A stretch of 11,926 nt of DNA from Ilumatobacteraceae bacterium. GTDB lineage: Bacteria; Actinomycetota; Acidimicrobiia; Acidimicrobiales; Ilumatobacteraceae. The stretch covers positions 1 through 11,926 of the forward strand of contig SKFX01000149.1 in assembly GCA_007117775.1 (NCBI GenBank), read 5' to 3'. Each line of letters opens with the position of its first letter. Position 1 is the stretch's first letter. The position numbers were made by a program, and so were the translations under genes. Positions 5,744 to 11,926 of this stretch are shown here, piece after piece. Below the pieces are notes generated by a model. That model worked only from the letters and a program-made list of their open reading frames with translations, was not told where the DNA came from and made no database searches.

Positions 5744-6913
5744 TCAACAACCCGCAGCGCGCACCGACGGTGTCGGGTTCACCTGTGGGCCACCACCGGG
5801 CCGGATCTCGAAATGCAGATGGGGCGTGCCATAGGCGTTGCCGGTATCGCCGACATAGCCGACCACATCGCCCTGTCGGTAATACCCGGGCGCCCCCTCG
5901 AAAGCGCTGAGATGCGCATAGAAGTACCGGTTGCCGTTATCGCCTCGCAGGATCACCGATAAACCGCCGAGACTGAGATTGCGGTGCTCGACGTGGCCCG
6001 AGACCACCGCTTGGAGGATGGTCCCCGTCGGAGCGAGCATGTCGACACCCTGGTGGCGACGGCCGCCGCTGCGCGGCGCACCCCAGGTGTCGGAGTAGGC
6101 CGATGCGCCACGCACCGGGCAGATCATCTGATCCACATGGGTTGCCGATTGGGGTCGACTGCCCGGGCCGGCACCACCGGTGGTCACCCCGGCGGGCGCG
6201 TCCACGACATCGGCCTCGAGGCGCGCCTGACGCTGCTGTTCATCGATCTCGCGGCGCTGTTGTTGACGCTGTTGGGCCTCAAGCGCCCGACGCACCGCTT
6301 CATCCTCGAGGCGTTGGGCTTCGAGTTCACGCAGGCGCACCACATCGGCTTCCGCGTCGCTGCGTAGGATGTCGAGCGCCGCGATGAGGCCTTGTTGGGA
6401 CTCGGCATTGGCGCCGAGTCCGGCGCGGGCGTCCTCGAGCTCGAGCGCCAGGCGGCGATACTCATCGCGGTCGTTGGCGCCGACCTCATTGACCACATCG
6501 GCGTAGAAGTCGGCCAGGACCCGCTCATTGGGGGTGATCACATCGGACAGCAGTGGGATCCCACCGGTCCCCGCGGACACGAAGCGGTTCACCGCGACCG
6601 CTTCGAGCACTGTGCCGAGCCGCTCGACCTCGGCGATGAGATCGTCGATCTGAGCCTCGAGGAGGAGCTGTTCTGTGCGCAGCACCTCGAGATCGGACTG
6701 CGCTGACCACAACTGATCGGCCAGATCATTGGCCCGCTGGCGAGCGTCGGTGATCTCCTGGACGGCACGGATGGCCGCATCGTCGTCGGATGCCGCCGAT
6801 ACCGCCACCCCGAGACCACCGGTGATCCCCAGCATCGCGACGAGGCCACACGCGAGCGAGATCCATCCGAGCCCACGGCGTTCACCGTCGATACTCATCG
6901 ATCCCCGCAGCAC
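5744..6913 (-). CDS. Exported M23 (LytM-type) peptidase with coiled coils
   Basis: This is a zinc metallopeptidase expected to cleave, or regulate cleavage of, peptidoglycan cross-links outside the membrane. The protein has 389 residues. A short basic N-terminus is followed by a hydrophobic segment (about 17-40, a signal anchor or signal peptide), long coiled coils (about 45-110 and 147-238, ending in a Gln/Arg/Glu-rich stretch), a Gly/Pro linker (239-262) and the M23 domain (about 264-389). The site is complete: His287 and Asp291 in HQGVD, His334 in YAHL, and His365/His367 in HLHFE. So it is a likely active enzyme, unlike EnvC/NlpD-type activators that have lost ligands. Cys265 and the terminal Cys389 bracket the domain and could form a disulfide. 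The GTG start at 6913 is chosen because TAACGT ends 6 nt upstream; ATG 6898 (384 residues) is the alternative. It leads the pair with the APH-DUF6285 gene. Confidence 0.9.
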   Translation of the reverse strand: MLRGSMSIDGERRGLGWISLACGLVAMLGITGGLGVAVSAASDDDAAIRAVQEITDARQRANDLADQLWSAQSDLEVLRTEQLLLEAQIDDLIAEVERLGTVLEAVAVNRFVSAGTGGIPLLSDVITPNERVLADFYADVVNEVGANDRDEYRRLALELEDARAGLGANAESQQGLIAALDILRSDAEADVVRLRELEAQRLEDEAVRRALEAQQRQQQRREIDEQQRQARLEADVVDAPAGVTTGGAGPGSRPQSATHVDQMICPVRGASAYSDTWGAPRSGGRRHQGVDMLAPTGTILQAVVSGHVEHRNLSLGGLSVILRGDNGNRYFYAHLSAFEGAPGYYRQGDVVGYVGDTGNAYGTPHLHFEIRPGGGPQVNPTPSVRAAGC

Positions 6914-6919
6914 GGCCCC

Positions 6920-6948
6920 ACGTTACCCCTCGCCCGTGACACTGTCGG
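6920..6948 (-). promoter_or_regulatory. Promoter of the M23 peptidase operon (leaderless type)
   Basis: On the minus strand, CCGACA (6943-6948, 4 of 6 matches to TTGACA) and TAACGT (6920-6925, fits TANNNT) are 17 bp apart. The -10 box ends 6 nt before the GTG at 6913, placing +1 at the start codon. It is the best-formed of the four leaderless-type promoters here. Confidence 0.55.
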
Positions 6949-6967
6949 ATCGACTGGTCGATCGACT
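6948..6967. repeat. Short direct repeat in the M23 / ABC divergent region
   Basis: GATCGACT occurs at 6948-6955 and again at 6960-6967, a 12-bp period. The palindrome TCGATCGA (6958-6965) overlaps the second copy. A GTGACA hexamer (6936-6941, 5 of 6 to TTGACA) just upstream could be the -35 of the ABC gene, which would put these repeats across its spacer and -10. Such GATCG-rich words are common in this genome, so this is a weak operator candidate. Confidence 0.3.
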
Positions 6968-6971
6968 ACAC

Positions 6972-6982
6972 AAGGGAGGTGA
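6972..6982 (+). promoter_or_regulatory. Near-perfect Shine-Dalgarno sequence deciding the ABC ATPase start
   Basis: AAGGGAGGTGA matches the 16S rRNA 3'-end complement AAAGGAGGTGA at 10 of 11 bases. Its end lies 8 nt before TTG 6991. An in-frame GTG at 6979 falls inside the site and so is not usable. The start is therefore TTG. Confidence 0.8.
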
Positions 6983-6990
6983 CCACTGAC

Positions 6991-7794
6991 TTGAGCGCCA
7001 CCCCCGGACCGGCTGCACACCTCGACCACATCGTGTTCGTGCGCGATGGCCGCCGCATCCTCGACGATGTGTCACTGCGCATCGAACGCGATCAGCGGTG
7101 GTTGGTCCTCGGCGCCAACGGGAGCGGCAAGACGACGTTGATGCAGATCGCCTCAATGCAACTGCATCCGACCTCAGGGACCGTCACCGTCGACGGTGAG
7201 ACGCTCGGCAGCACCGATATACGTGTCCTTCGACGCCGTATCGCCCACACCTCGGCGGCCCTCGCCGACCGCCTCCGGGCTGACCTGGTGGCGATCGATA
7301 TCGTCAAGACCGCGAAGTTCGCCGCACTCGAGCCCTGGTGGCACCACTATGACGATGATGACGCGAGGCGTGCACTGGAGTGCCTCGTGCGTTTCGGAGT
7401 TGCCGATCTCGCCGAGCGGAGCTTCGCGACGCTGTCATCAGGAGAACAGCAACGCGTCCTCTTGGCGCGCAGTCTCATGAACGAACCGTCGCTGGTGATC
7501 CTCGATGAGCCTTCAGCCCGCCTCGATCTCGCCGGGCGCGAGTTCCTCGTCGCCGCGCTCAGCGAGCTCATCGACGATCCCGAGTCCCCGCCTCTGGCGC
7601 TCGTCACCCATCACGTCGACGAGGTCCCGACCGGCATGACCCATGTGCTCATGCTGCGCGCCGGCTCGGTGGTCACCTCAGGCCCGATCGACGATCACCT
7701 CGATGCTGCGTCGCTGAGTGAGTGTTTCGGCCTCCCCCTCGAGTTACAACGCCGCCCCGACGGTCGGTTCAGCGCGTGGGCGCGAACAAACTGA
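6991..7794 (+). CDS. Stand-alone ABC-type ATPase
   Basis: This is an ATP-binding cassette protein of 267 residues with all motifs intact: Walker A GANGSGKTT (41-49, Lys47), signature LSSGEQQ (148-154), Walker B LVILDEP (168-174) and the H-loop VTHHVDE (205-211). The EPWWHHYDDDDARRALE stretch and the ending with LSECFGLPLEL resemble an actinobacterial group of single ATPases related to YlmA/ModF-like proteins, as I remember them. These are usually annotated only as ABC transporter ATP-binding protein. No membrane or binding-protein partner lies next to it, so either the permease is elsewhere or the protein has a non-transport role. The TTG start is set by the strong Shine-Dalgarno sequence. 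The 3' end overlaps the convergent SRPBCC gene by 26 bp. Confidence 0.88.
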   Translation: MSATPGPAAHLDHIVFVRDGRRILDDVSLRIERDQRWLVLGANGSGKTTLMQIASMQLHPTSGTVTVDGETLGSTDIRVLRRRIAHTSAALADRLRADLVAIDIVKTAKFAALEPWWHHYDDDDARRALECLVRFGVADLAERSFATLSSGEQQRVLLARSLMNEPSLVILDEPSARLDLAGREFLVAALSELIDDPESPPLALVTHHVDEVPTGMTHVLMLRAGSVVTSGPIDDHLDAASLSECFGLPLELQRRPDGRFSAWARTN

Positions 7795-8278
7795 TCAGCC
7801 GTTGGCGCGCCTCGCCGATCTCACGGTCCAGGATCGGGCGCAACCCAGCTGCGGTGAACAGCGAACCCGAATAGCTCAGCGTCATCGTCAGCTGTGACTT
7901 CGGCGATATCGCCGGACCCACCGACTGCACCGATCCGGTGTCGGCGCCCACTTCAGCGTCATCGACCGCTTCATCGATCTCGACGCGCAGCACCCATCCT
8001 GCGTGTTCGCGACCGTCGGTCTCGGCGCGCTCGAACACCACGAGTCGACCTGGGATCATCGAGGTCCGCTCCATCCGCAGACGTTTGGAGCGATTGAGCG
8101 GGCCGATCTGGGCCCGCAACTCGACATCCCAGGCCCGATTGCCCGATTCCCCAGCACCGTCGATGGGCTCGGCGCGATGCACAAGCGTCATCCACTGCTC
8201 ATAGCGCTCCAGGTCAGCCACCTCGACGAAGAGGCGCTCGGGTGCACAGTCCAGCGCGGCGGTGGCGACGATCTCCAT
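7769..8278 (-). CDS. SRPBCC (START/polyketide-cyclase-like) family protein
   Basis: The protein has 169 residues. It begins MEIVATAALDCAPERLFVEV, the first strand and helix of the SRPBCC fold (xxxIxAPxExVFxxvxDLxxYxxW pattern, here DLERYEQWM), then has strands such as GRLVVFERAE and AGWVLRVEIDE. It ends with TMTLSYSGSLF and the long C-terminal helix ILDREIGEARQRLISLF. The family binds hydrophobic ligands in a central cavity, and this member's ligand cannot be told. It is soluble, with no signal peptide. The frame is open far upstream, but that part is antisense-like sequence inside the ATPase gene; ATG 8278 matches the start of the fold. CAGACT 6 nt before the ATG is a one-off match to the leaderless -10 pattern, and no Shine-Dalgarno is seen. 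It follows the cation ATPase gene by 71 bp. Confidence 0.82.
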   Translation of the reverse strand: MEIVATAALDCAPERLFVEVADLERYEQWMTLVHRAEPIDGAGESGNRAWDVELRAQIGPLNRSKRLRMERTSMIPGRLVVFERAETDGREHAGWVLRVEIDEAVDDAEVGADTGSVQSVGPAISPKSQLTMTLSYSGSLFTAAGLRPILDREIGEARQRLISLFAPTR

Positions 8279-8291
8279 GGTCGCAGTCTGC

Positions 8292-8303
8292 CCGGCGCGC
8301 CGG
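8292..8303. repeat. GC palindrome between the cation ATPase and SRPBCC genes
   Basis: CCGGCGCGCCGG is a perfect 12-bp palindrome in the 71-bp spacer. CCGAC (8335-8339) and GTCGG (8345-8349) form a further small stem right after the ATPase stop. Either could slow or end ATPase transcription; neither has a U-run. Confidence 0.3.
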
Positions 8304-8349
8304 CGAGTTCGACACCGGCCGTGATGACCGGCGTCCGACCCGGCGTCGG

Positions 8350-11103
8350 TCAGGCCGCCGTGCCCTGTACGCGCCGAAGTGAGCGCCGGCGGATCGCCTT
8401 GTCGATCTCCATGGCGAAGATGATCGTCACCGCCAATGGCACCAAGCGCATCCAGGTCTCGAGGTCCAATGGTTCGACGCGCAAGATGAACTGTGTCGGA
8501 GCGAAGTACAGCGATCCGATATGCACCGACACCGCGGCTAGCGTCGCGACGAGCAGGAACGGATTGGACAATGGATTGACGCGCAGCACCGAACGCGTCT
8601 CCGAGCGCGAGTTGCCGGCATGGAAAGCCATGAAGATGACCATGGTGGTCAGCGCGGTGGTCTGGGCGGCCATGAGACGCTCGTCGCCGAGACCGCGATC
8701 GAGCTGCCATCGGAACATCATCAGGGTTCCGGCCGCCATGACGATGCCGGCCACCAGACTGCGCTCCCACAGCACCCGCGACAGCACACCTTCGCGCTGG
8801 GGTCGCGGTGGGCGGTCCAAGACACCGTCTTCACCGGGTTCAAAGGCGAGTGCCACGTCCTGGAGGCCGTTGGTGACCAGGTTCAGCCACAGCAGCTGTG
8901 CCGGCAGCATCAACAACGGCCAGCCGAACCAGACGCCGAGGGTGATGGCGATAATCGATGCGACCCCGGTCGAGATCAGAAAGAACGTCACCTTGCGGAC
9001 GTTGTCGAAGGTGATGCGACCCTCTTCCACCGCTGCGGCGATCGAGACGAAGTTGTCATCGGCCAGCACCATGTCGGAGGCCTCCCGGGCCACATCGGTG
9101 CCGTCACGCCCCATCGCCACGCCGATCGAGGCCGCCCGCAGCGCCGGGGCGTCGTTCACCCCGTCGCCGGTGACCGCCACCACATGGTCGCACCGTTGGA
9201 ACGCGTGGACGATCCGCAGTTTCTCCTCTGGGGCGACACGGGCGAAGACATTGCCCTGCTCGATCCGTTCGGTGAGTTCGTCATCGCTCAGTTCGGCGAG
9301 GTCGACACCGGTGAGCACCTCGGACTCGGCATCGCTGAGACCGAGGTCGATCGCGATGGCGCGCGCGGTGACCGCATGGTCCCCGGTGATCATTGCGACG
9401 TGGATGCCAGCACGGTGACAGGTGGCGATCGCATCGGCGACACCGGCACGCGGCGGATCGAGCATGCCCTGCATCCCGATCAAGATGAGGCCGTCGAGAT
9501 CGCCGAGACCGTCGACATCGGTGGTGGCCATATCACCAGATGGCGGCCGCCATGCCATCGCCAGCACCCGCAGTCCCTCCCCTGCCAGACTCTGGGCCTC
9601 ATCGCGCATGGCATCAGCATCGATGGGACGCTCACCATCGGGTGTCATCTGCAGCTCGCACATCTCGATGATGCGTTCGGGCGCACCCTTGACGAGCACC
9701 TCGTGACCACCCTCGTGTTCGACCACCAGCGCCGAGTACCGGCGACTGGACTCGAAGGGCACCTCGGCGGTGATCGTCCCCGATGTCAACGAACCGAGAT
9801 CGAGACCGTGGCCGGCGGCGGCGAGCAGCAGCGCCACCTCGGTCGGGTCCCCGGTCGGGACCGGATCATCGCCCTCCAATTCGACCGATGCCTCATTGGC
9901 CGCCGCGCCGATGACGAGCGCTCGCTCGAGCGCCTCGGACATATCGGGGCCCGACGCGTCGGGGTCGACGACGAAACCACTGCGCGGATCGGACCCATCG
10001 AGCACATATCTGGTGCCCGCAGCCCAGATGGCGGTCACGGTCATGCGGTTCTCGGTCAGCGTGCCGGTCTTATCCGAGCCGATCACGGTGGTGCTGCCGA
10101 GGGTTTCGACGGCCGGGAGCCGCCGGATGATCGCATTGCGCTGCGCCATCCGCCGCACCCCGAGCGCCAGAGTGATCGTGAACACCACCGGCAGGCCCTC
10201 TGGGATCGCTGCCACGGCCAGCGCGACGGCGGTCAGGAACATCTCACCGACCTCACCGCCGAGCGCGACCCCGGTCACGAACACCACTGCGGCGGCGATC
10301 CCGACCGCGATGCCGATGACATGGGCGAGACGGGTCATCCGCTTCTGCAACGGGGTCTCGAGCACCGCCTCGGAGCGCATCATGCCGGCGATGGCGCCGA
10401 GTTCGGTCTCGGCTCCGGTGGCGACCACCACGCCGCGCGCCCGGCCGGTGGTCACGGTGGCACCGGTGAACAGCATCGAGGAACGGTCGGCGAGCACCGC
10501 TTCCTGTGAGACCGGATCGATCGACTTGGTGACCGGCAGCGACTCCCCGGTCAGCAGCGACTCATCGACCTGCAATGCATTGGCCGAGATCAGGCGCAGA
10601 TCCGCCGGGACCCGGCCGCCGGACTCCAACTCGACGATGTCACCTGGGACCAGGTCACGACTCTCGATCTCCTGGCTGCGACCATCGCGCACCACCATGG
10701 CATGGGGTACCACGAGGCCCATCAGGGCGCGCACTGCGGTCTCGGCACGACGCTCCTGGGTGAAACCGATCACTGCGTTCAACAGCAGCACCGCCGCGAT
10801 GACCGCTGAGTCGACGTACTCGCGCAATAGCAGCGTGATCGCCGCAGCAGCGACCAAGATGTAGATCAGTGGACTGCGGAACTGGCGTGCCAGCACCACC
10901 ATCGGATGCGGGGGCGGGGTCTCCTCGAGTTCGTTGGTGCCGTGGCGCTCGAGGCGCTCTGCCACATCGTCGGCGCTGAGACCACGCTCGGAATTCGAGC
11001 CGAGTTCCGCCACCACGTCGGAGTGTCCGGTCGCATGCCAGTGCATGGAGTCACCCGCATCGGCGTCGGCCTCGGCGTGCGATACGGGAGGAACCGACGT
11101 CAT
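8350..11103 (-). CDS. P2-type cation-transporting ATPase (Ca2+-ATPase-like, substrate unsettled)
   Basis: This is an integral membrane pump of 917 residues. In order it shows the N-terminal cation-ATPase domain (HWHATGHSDVVAELG, from 21), M1-M2 (about 76-116), the actuator motif TGES (185-188), M3-M4 (about 260-312) with PEGLP (301-305), the phosphorylation site DKTGTLT (Asp344), the nucleotide-site KGAPE (472-476), TGDH (573-576), the hinge TGDGVND (645-651), and M5-M10 (about 704-900). The layout is that of SERCA/PMCA-type pumps, not heavy-metal (no CPC, no N-terminal metal domain) or Kdp pumps. By motif alignment, Glu302 (SERCA E309), Asn741 (N796) and Thr744 (T799) are kept, while N768, E771, D800 and E908 become Gly713, Ser716, Asn745 and Met825. 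So calcium is not assured. The start is ATG 11103; ATG 11046 (residue 20) is an alternative just before the conserved domain. Confidence 0.93.
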   Translation of the reverse strand: MTSVPPVSHAEADADAGDSMHWHATGHSDVVAELGSNSERGLSADDVAERLERHGTNELEETPPPHPMVVLARQFRSPLIYILVAAAAITLLLREYVDSAVIAAVLLLNAVIGFTQERRAETAVRALMGLVVPHAMVVRDGRSQEIESRDLVPGDIVELESGGRVPADLRLISANALQVDESLLTGESLPVTKSIDPVSQEAVLADRSSMLFTGATVTTGRARGVVVATGAETELGAIAGMMRSEAVLETPLQKRMTRLAHVIGIAVGIAAAVVFVTGVALGGEVGEMFLTAVALAVAAIPEGLPVVFTITLALGVRRMAQRNAIIRRLPAVETLGSTTVIGSDKTGTLTENRMTVTAIWAAGTRYVLDGSDPRSGFVVDPDASGPDMSEALERALVIGAAANEASVELEGDDPVPTGDPTEVALLLAAAGHGLDLGSLTSGTITAEVPFESSRRYSALVVEHEGGHEVLVKGAPERIIEMCELQMTPDGERPIDADAMRDEAQSLAGEGLRVLAMAWRPPSGDMATTDVDGLGDLDGLILIGMQGMLDPPRAGVADAIATCHRAGIHVAMITGDHAVTARAIAIDLGLSDAESEVLTGVDLAELSDDELTERIEQGNVFARVAPEEKLRIVHAFQRCDHVVAVTGDGVNDAPALRAASIGVAMGRDGTDVAREASDMVLADDNFVSIAAAVEEGRITFDNVRKVTFFLISTGVASIIAITLGVWFGWPLLMLPAQLLWLNLVTNGLQDVALAFEPGEDGVLDRPPRPQREGVLSRVLWERSLVAGIVMAAGTLMMFRWQLDRGLGDERLMAAQTTALTTMVIFMAFHAGNSRSETRSVLRVNPLSNPFLLVATLAAVSVHIGSLYFAPTQFILRVEPLDLETWMRLVPLAVTIIFAMEIDKAIRRRSLRRVQGTAA

Positions 11104-11311
11104 GTTGTCTCACACACTCGAGCCATCGCCCTCACATCGTCACCTTCACGTCATCAGATATCACCGACATCATGACGAGTTCGCCGTCACGACCCGCCAC
11201 CCCCATCATGTTCAGACCAGCACCGAATTCCAACCAGGATTCAGCCACGACCGGCGTCAGCGGGACCTGCCATGATGCACCAGCGCTCAGGTCGCGCTTC
11301 GAAGATCACAC
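11104..11311. other. 208-bp spacer between the oxidase and cation ATPase genes
   Basis: The spacer is less GC-rich than the genes. It should contain the ATPase promoter, but I find no clear TANNNT/-35 pair and no strong Shine-Dalgarno before ATG 11103 (only TGAGA). A minus-strand frame, in phase with the oxidase but after its TAA and a second TGA, stays open to a TGA at 11132-11134. An 8-codon frame (ATG 11126, stop overlapping the ATPase ATG) also exists. Neither is supported enough to call as a gene. Confidence 0.4.
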
Positions 11312-11926
11312 TTACTCGAAACGCGGATGTGCCATGGCGGCGATGCTCTCCTCTTTGTGCATCCGCTCGTCGTAGCCGATCTGGCGGAACAGGTCCGCCA
11401 GACTGTCGAAACGGCCGTACTCCTCGGTGAAGTATCCGTCATAGGGCCGTAGAGCGAGATCTGGGTTCTCCGATACGAACCCCATGTACTCATGTTCGGC
11501 GTGATCCTCGAAGTCCGCATTGAGTCGATAGCTCCAACCCGGCTTCATGACGTACATCAGCCATGACAGGTGGTAGTAGACGAAGGCGATCAACTGCGGA
11601 AGGAGGCGATATCGGATCAGTGACTGATGGCGGCCCTCGTCAGCGAGCAACTCCTCCAAGATGAGCAGATGCCATTGCTCGTTGTCCTGTTGGGCCCGGC
11701 TCTCGGCGACCCGGTCGAAGATCCGACGGGCGAAACGCGGCTCGGAGTAATTATGTGTCACCGCAACATAGGCGACGTGCTCCCAGGCTTGATAGGGCAC
11801 ACGGGCGATCACCTCGAGCACCCGGAACTTCGCGAGGGTTCGCTCACGGCCATAGACGATGTCCATCACCGCGAACAGACCCTTCGCCGCCAGGGAGGCC
11901 CTGCGACGCGGCGAGGCCAGCGTCTC
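11312..11926 (-). CDS. Alternative (quinol) oxidase of the plastid-terminal-oxidase type (5' end beyond the window)
   Basis: This is a membrane-surface di-iron enzyme that oxidises quinol and reduces O2 to water without pumping protons. The frame is open to the right edge, giving 204 visible codons, so the start lies outside. Residues near VYGRERTLAKFRVLEVIARV followed by PYQAW strongly resemble plant PTOX (IMMUTANS). The six expected iron ligands are present in order: Glu in VLEVIAR, Glu and His in NEQWHLLILEEL, Glu in FEDHAEHEY, and Glu and His in DERMHKEES. The central hydrophobic part (IRYRLLPQLIAFVYYHLSWL) fits the monotopic membrane-binding helices. A GTG at 11869 and ATG at 11866 are internal, because the reading (ASLAAKGLFA) continues naturally upstream. 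Its likely role is to relieve over-reduced quinone or respire when cytochrome oxidases are limited; that role is inferred. Confidence 0.88.
   Translation of the reverse strand, partial: ETLASPRRRASLAAKGLFAVMDIVYGRERTLAKFRVLEVIARVPYQAWEHVAYVAVTHNYSEPRFARRIFDRVAESRAQQDNEQWHLLILEELLADEGRHQSLIRYRLLPQLIAFVYYHLSWLMYVMKPGWSYRLNADFEDHAEHEYMGFVSENPDLALRPYDGYFTEEYGRFDSLADLFRQIGYDERMHKEESIAAMAHPRFE

Noticed and set aside
6209..6300. Tandem repeat suggested by recurring CTGTTG/CTGCTG words
   Set aside because: These are Gln, Arg and Glu codons of the coiled-coil end of the M23 protein on the other strand, not an exact DNA repeat.
8279..8770. Longer SRPBCC protein (333 residues) starting inside the ATPase gene
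   Set aside because: The added part is an alternative frame of the ATPase coding sequence. The SRPBCC fold starts at ATG 8278.
8003..9418. 471-codon plus-strand frame spanning the SRPBCC and ATPase genes
   Set aside because: It runs antisense to two well-supported genes and reads as Ser/Arg/Thr-rich low-complexity sequence.
8620..10509. 629-codon open frame on the plus strand, antisense to the cation ATPase
   Set aside because: It is an artefact of high third-position GC. The translation is rich in His, Arg, Gly and Asp without any fold, while the minus strand has complete P-type ATPase motifs.
9770..10864. 364-codon plus-strand frame inside the ATPase gene
   Set aside because: Ser/Thr/Ala-rich antisense shadow of the ATPase.
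1..11926. CRISPR array, insertion sequence, prophage or integron
   Set aside because: I saw no regularly spaced repeats, transposase or integrase motifs, or terminal inverted repeats with target duplications. All genes share similar composition.

Overview
The window reads as an ordinary stretch of chromosome from a high-GC member of the Actinomycetota. A mycothiol synthase (mshD) points firmly to that phylum. The style of the genes (his genes, an actinobacterial-type ABC ATPase, a Cys-bracketed M23 peptidase, an aminoglycoside phosphotransferase (APH)-like protein fused to DUF6285, and a plastid-type alternative oxidase) and many apparently leaderless starts suggest an Acidimicrobiia-like lineage. 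That last step is inference. I see no mobile elements, CRISPR arrays, rRNA or tRNA.

Layout. Bases 1-1897 (minus strand) hold the histidine genes hisC, hisB and hisH, tightly coupled by overlaps; hisH runs off the left edge. A 48-bp divergent region separates hisC from a 68-residue gene of unknown function (1946-2152, plus). A 320-bp non-coding gap with three good stem-loops follows, then a translationally coupled mshD-rlmN pair (2473-4445, plus). Convergent to these is a minus-strand pair: an exported M23 peptidase with coiled coils (5744-6913), and six bases after it the APH-DUF6285 fusion (4436-5737). A 77-bp divergent region leads to a stand-alone ABC ATPase (6991-7794, plus), which overlaps convergently with a START/SRPBCC-type protein (7769-8278, minus). 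Upstream of the latter is a 917-residue P2-type cation ATPase (8350-11103, minus). At the right edge is an alternative oxidase of the plastid terminal oxidase type (11312 to beyond 11926, minus), truncated at its 5' end.

How the genes work together. The his genes act in one pathway: HisB dehydrates imidazoleglycerol phosphate, HisC transaminates the product, and HisH supplies ammonia to HisF one step earlier. mshD and rlmN share a transcript but serve unrelated functions (thiol redox buffer, rRNA/tRNA methylation). The remaining genes are housekeeping or cell-envelope genes without an obvious common task.

The most informative signals are regulatory and biochemical. Four first genes (hisC, the 68-residue gene, mshD, the M23 peptidase) have a TANNNT -10 box ending 6-7 nt before the start codon and no convincing Shine-Dalgarno sequence, as expected for leaderless mRNAs. 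The ABC ATPase has a near-perfect Shine-Dalgarno sequence instead. The cation ATPase lacks most ligands of calcium site I. I found no convincing undescribed multigene system.
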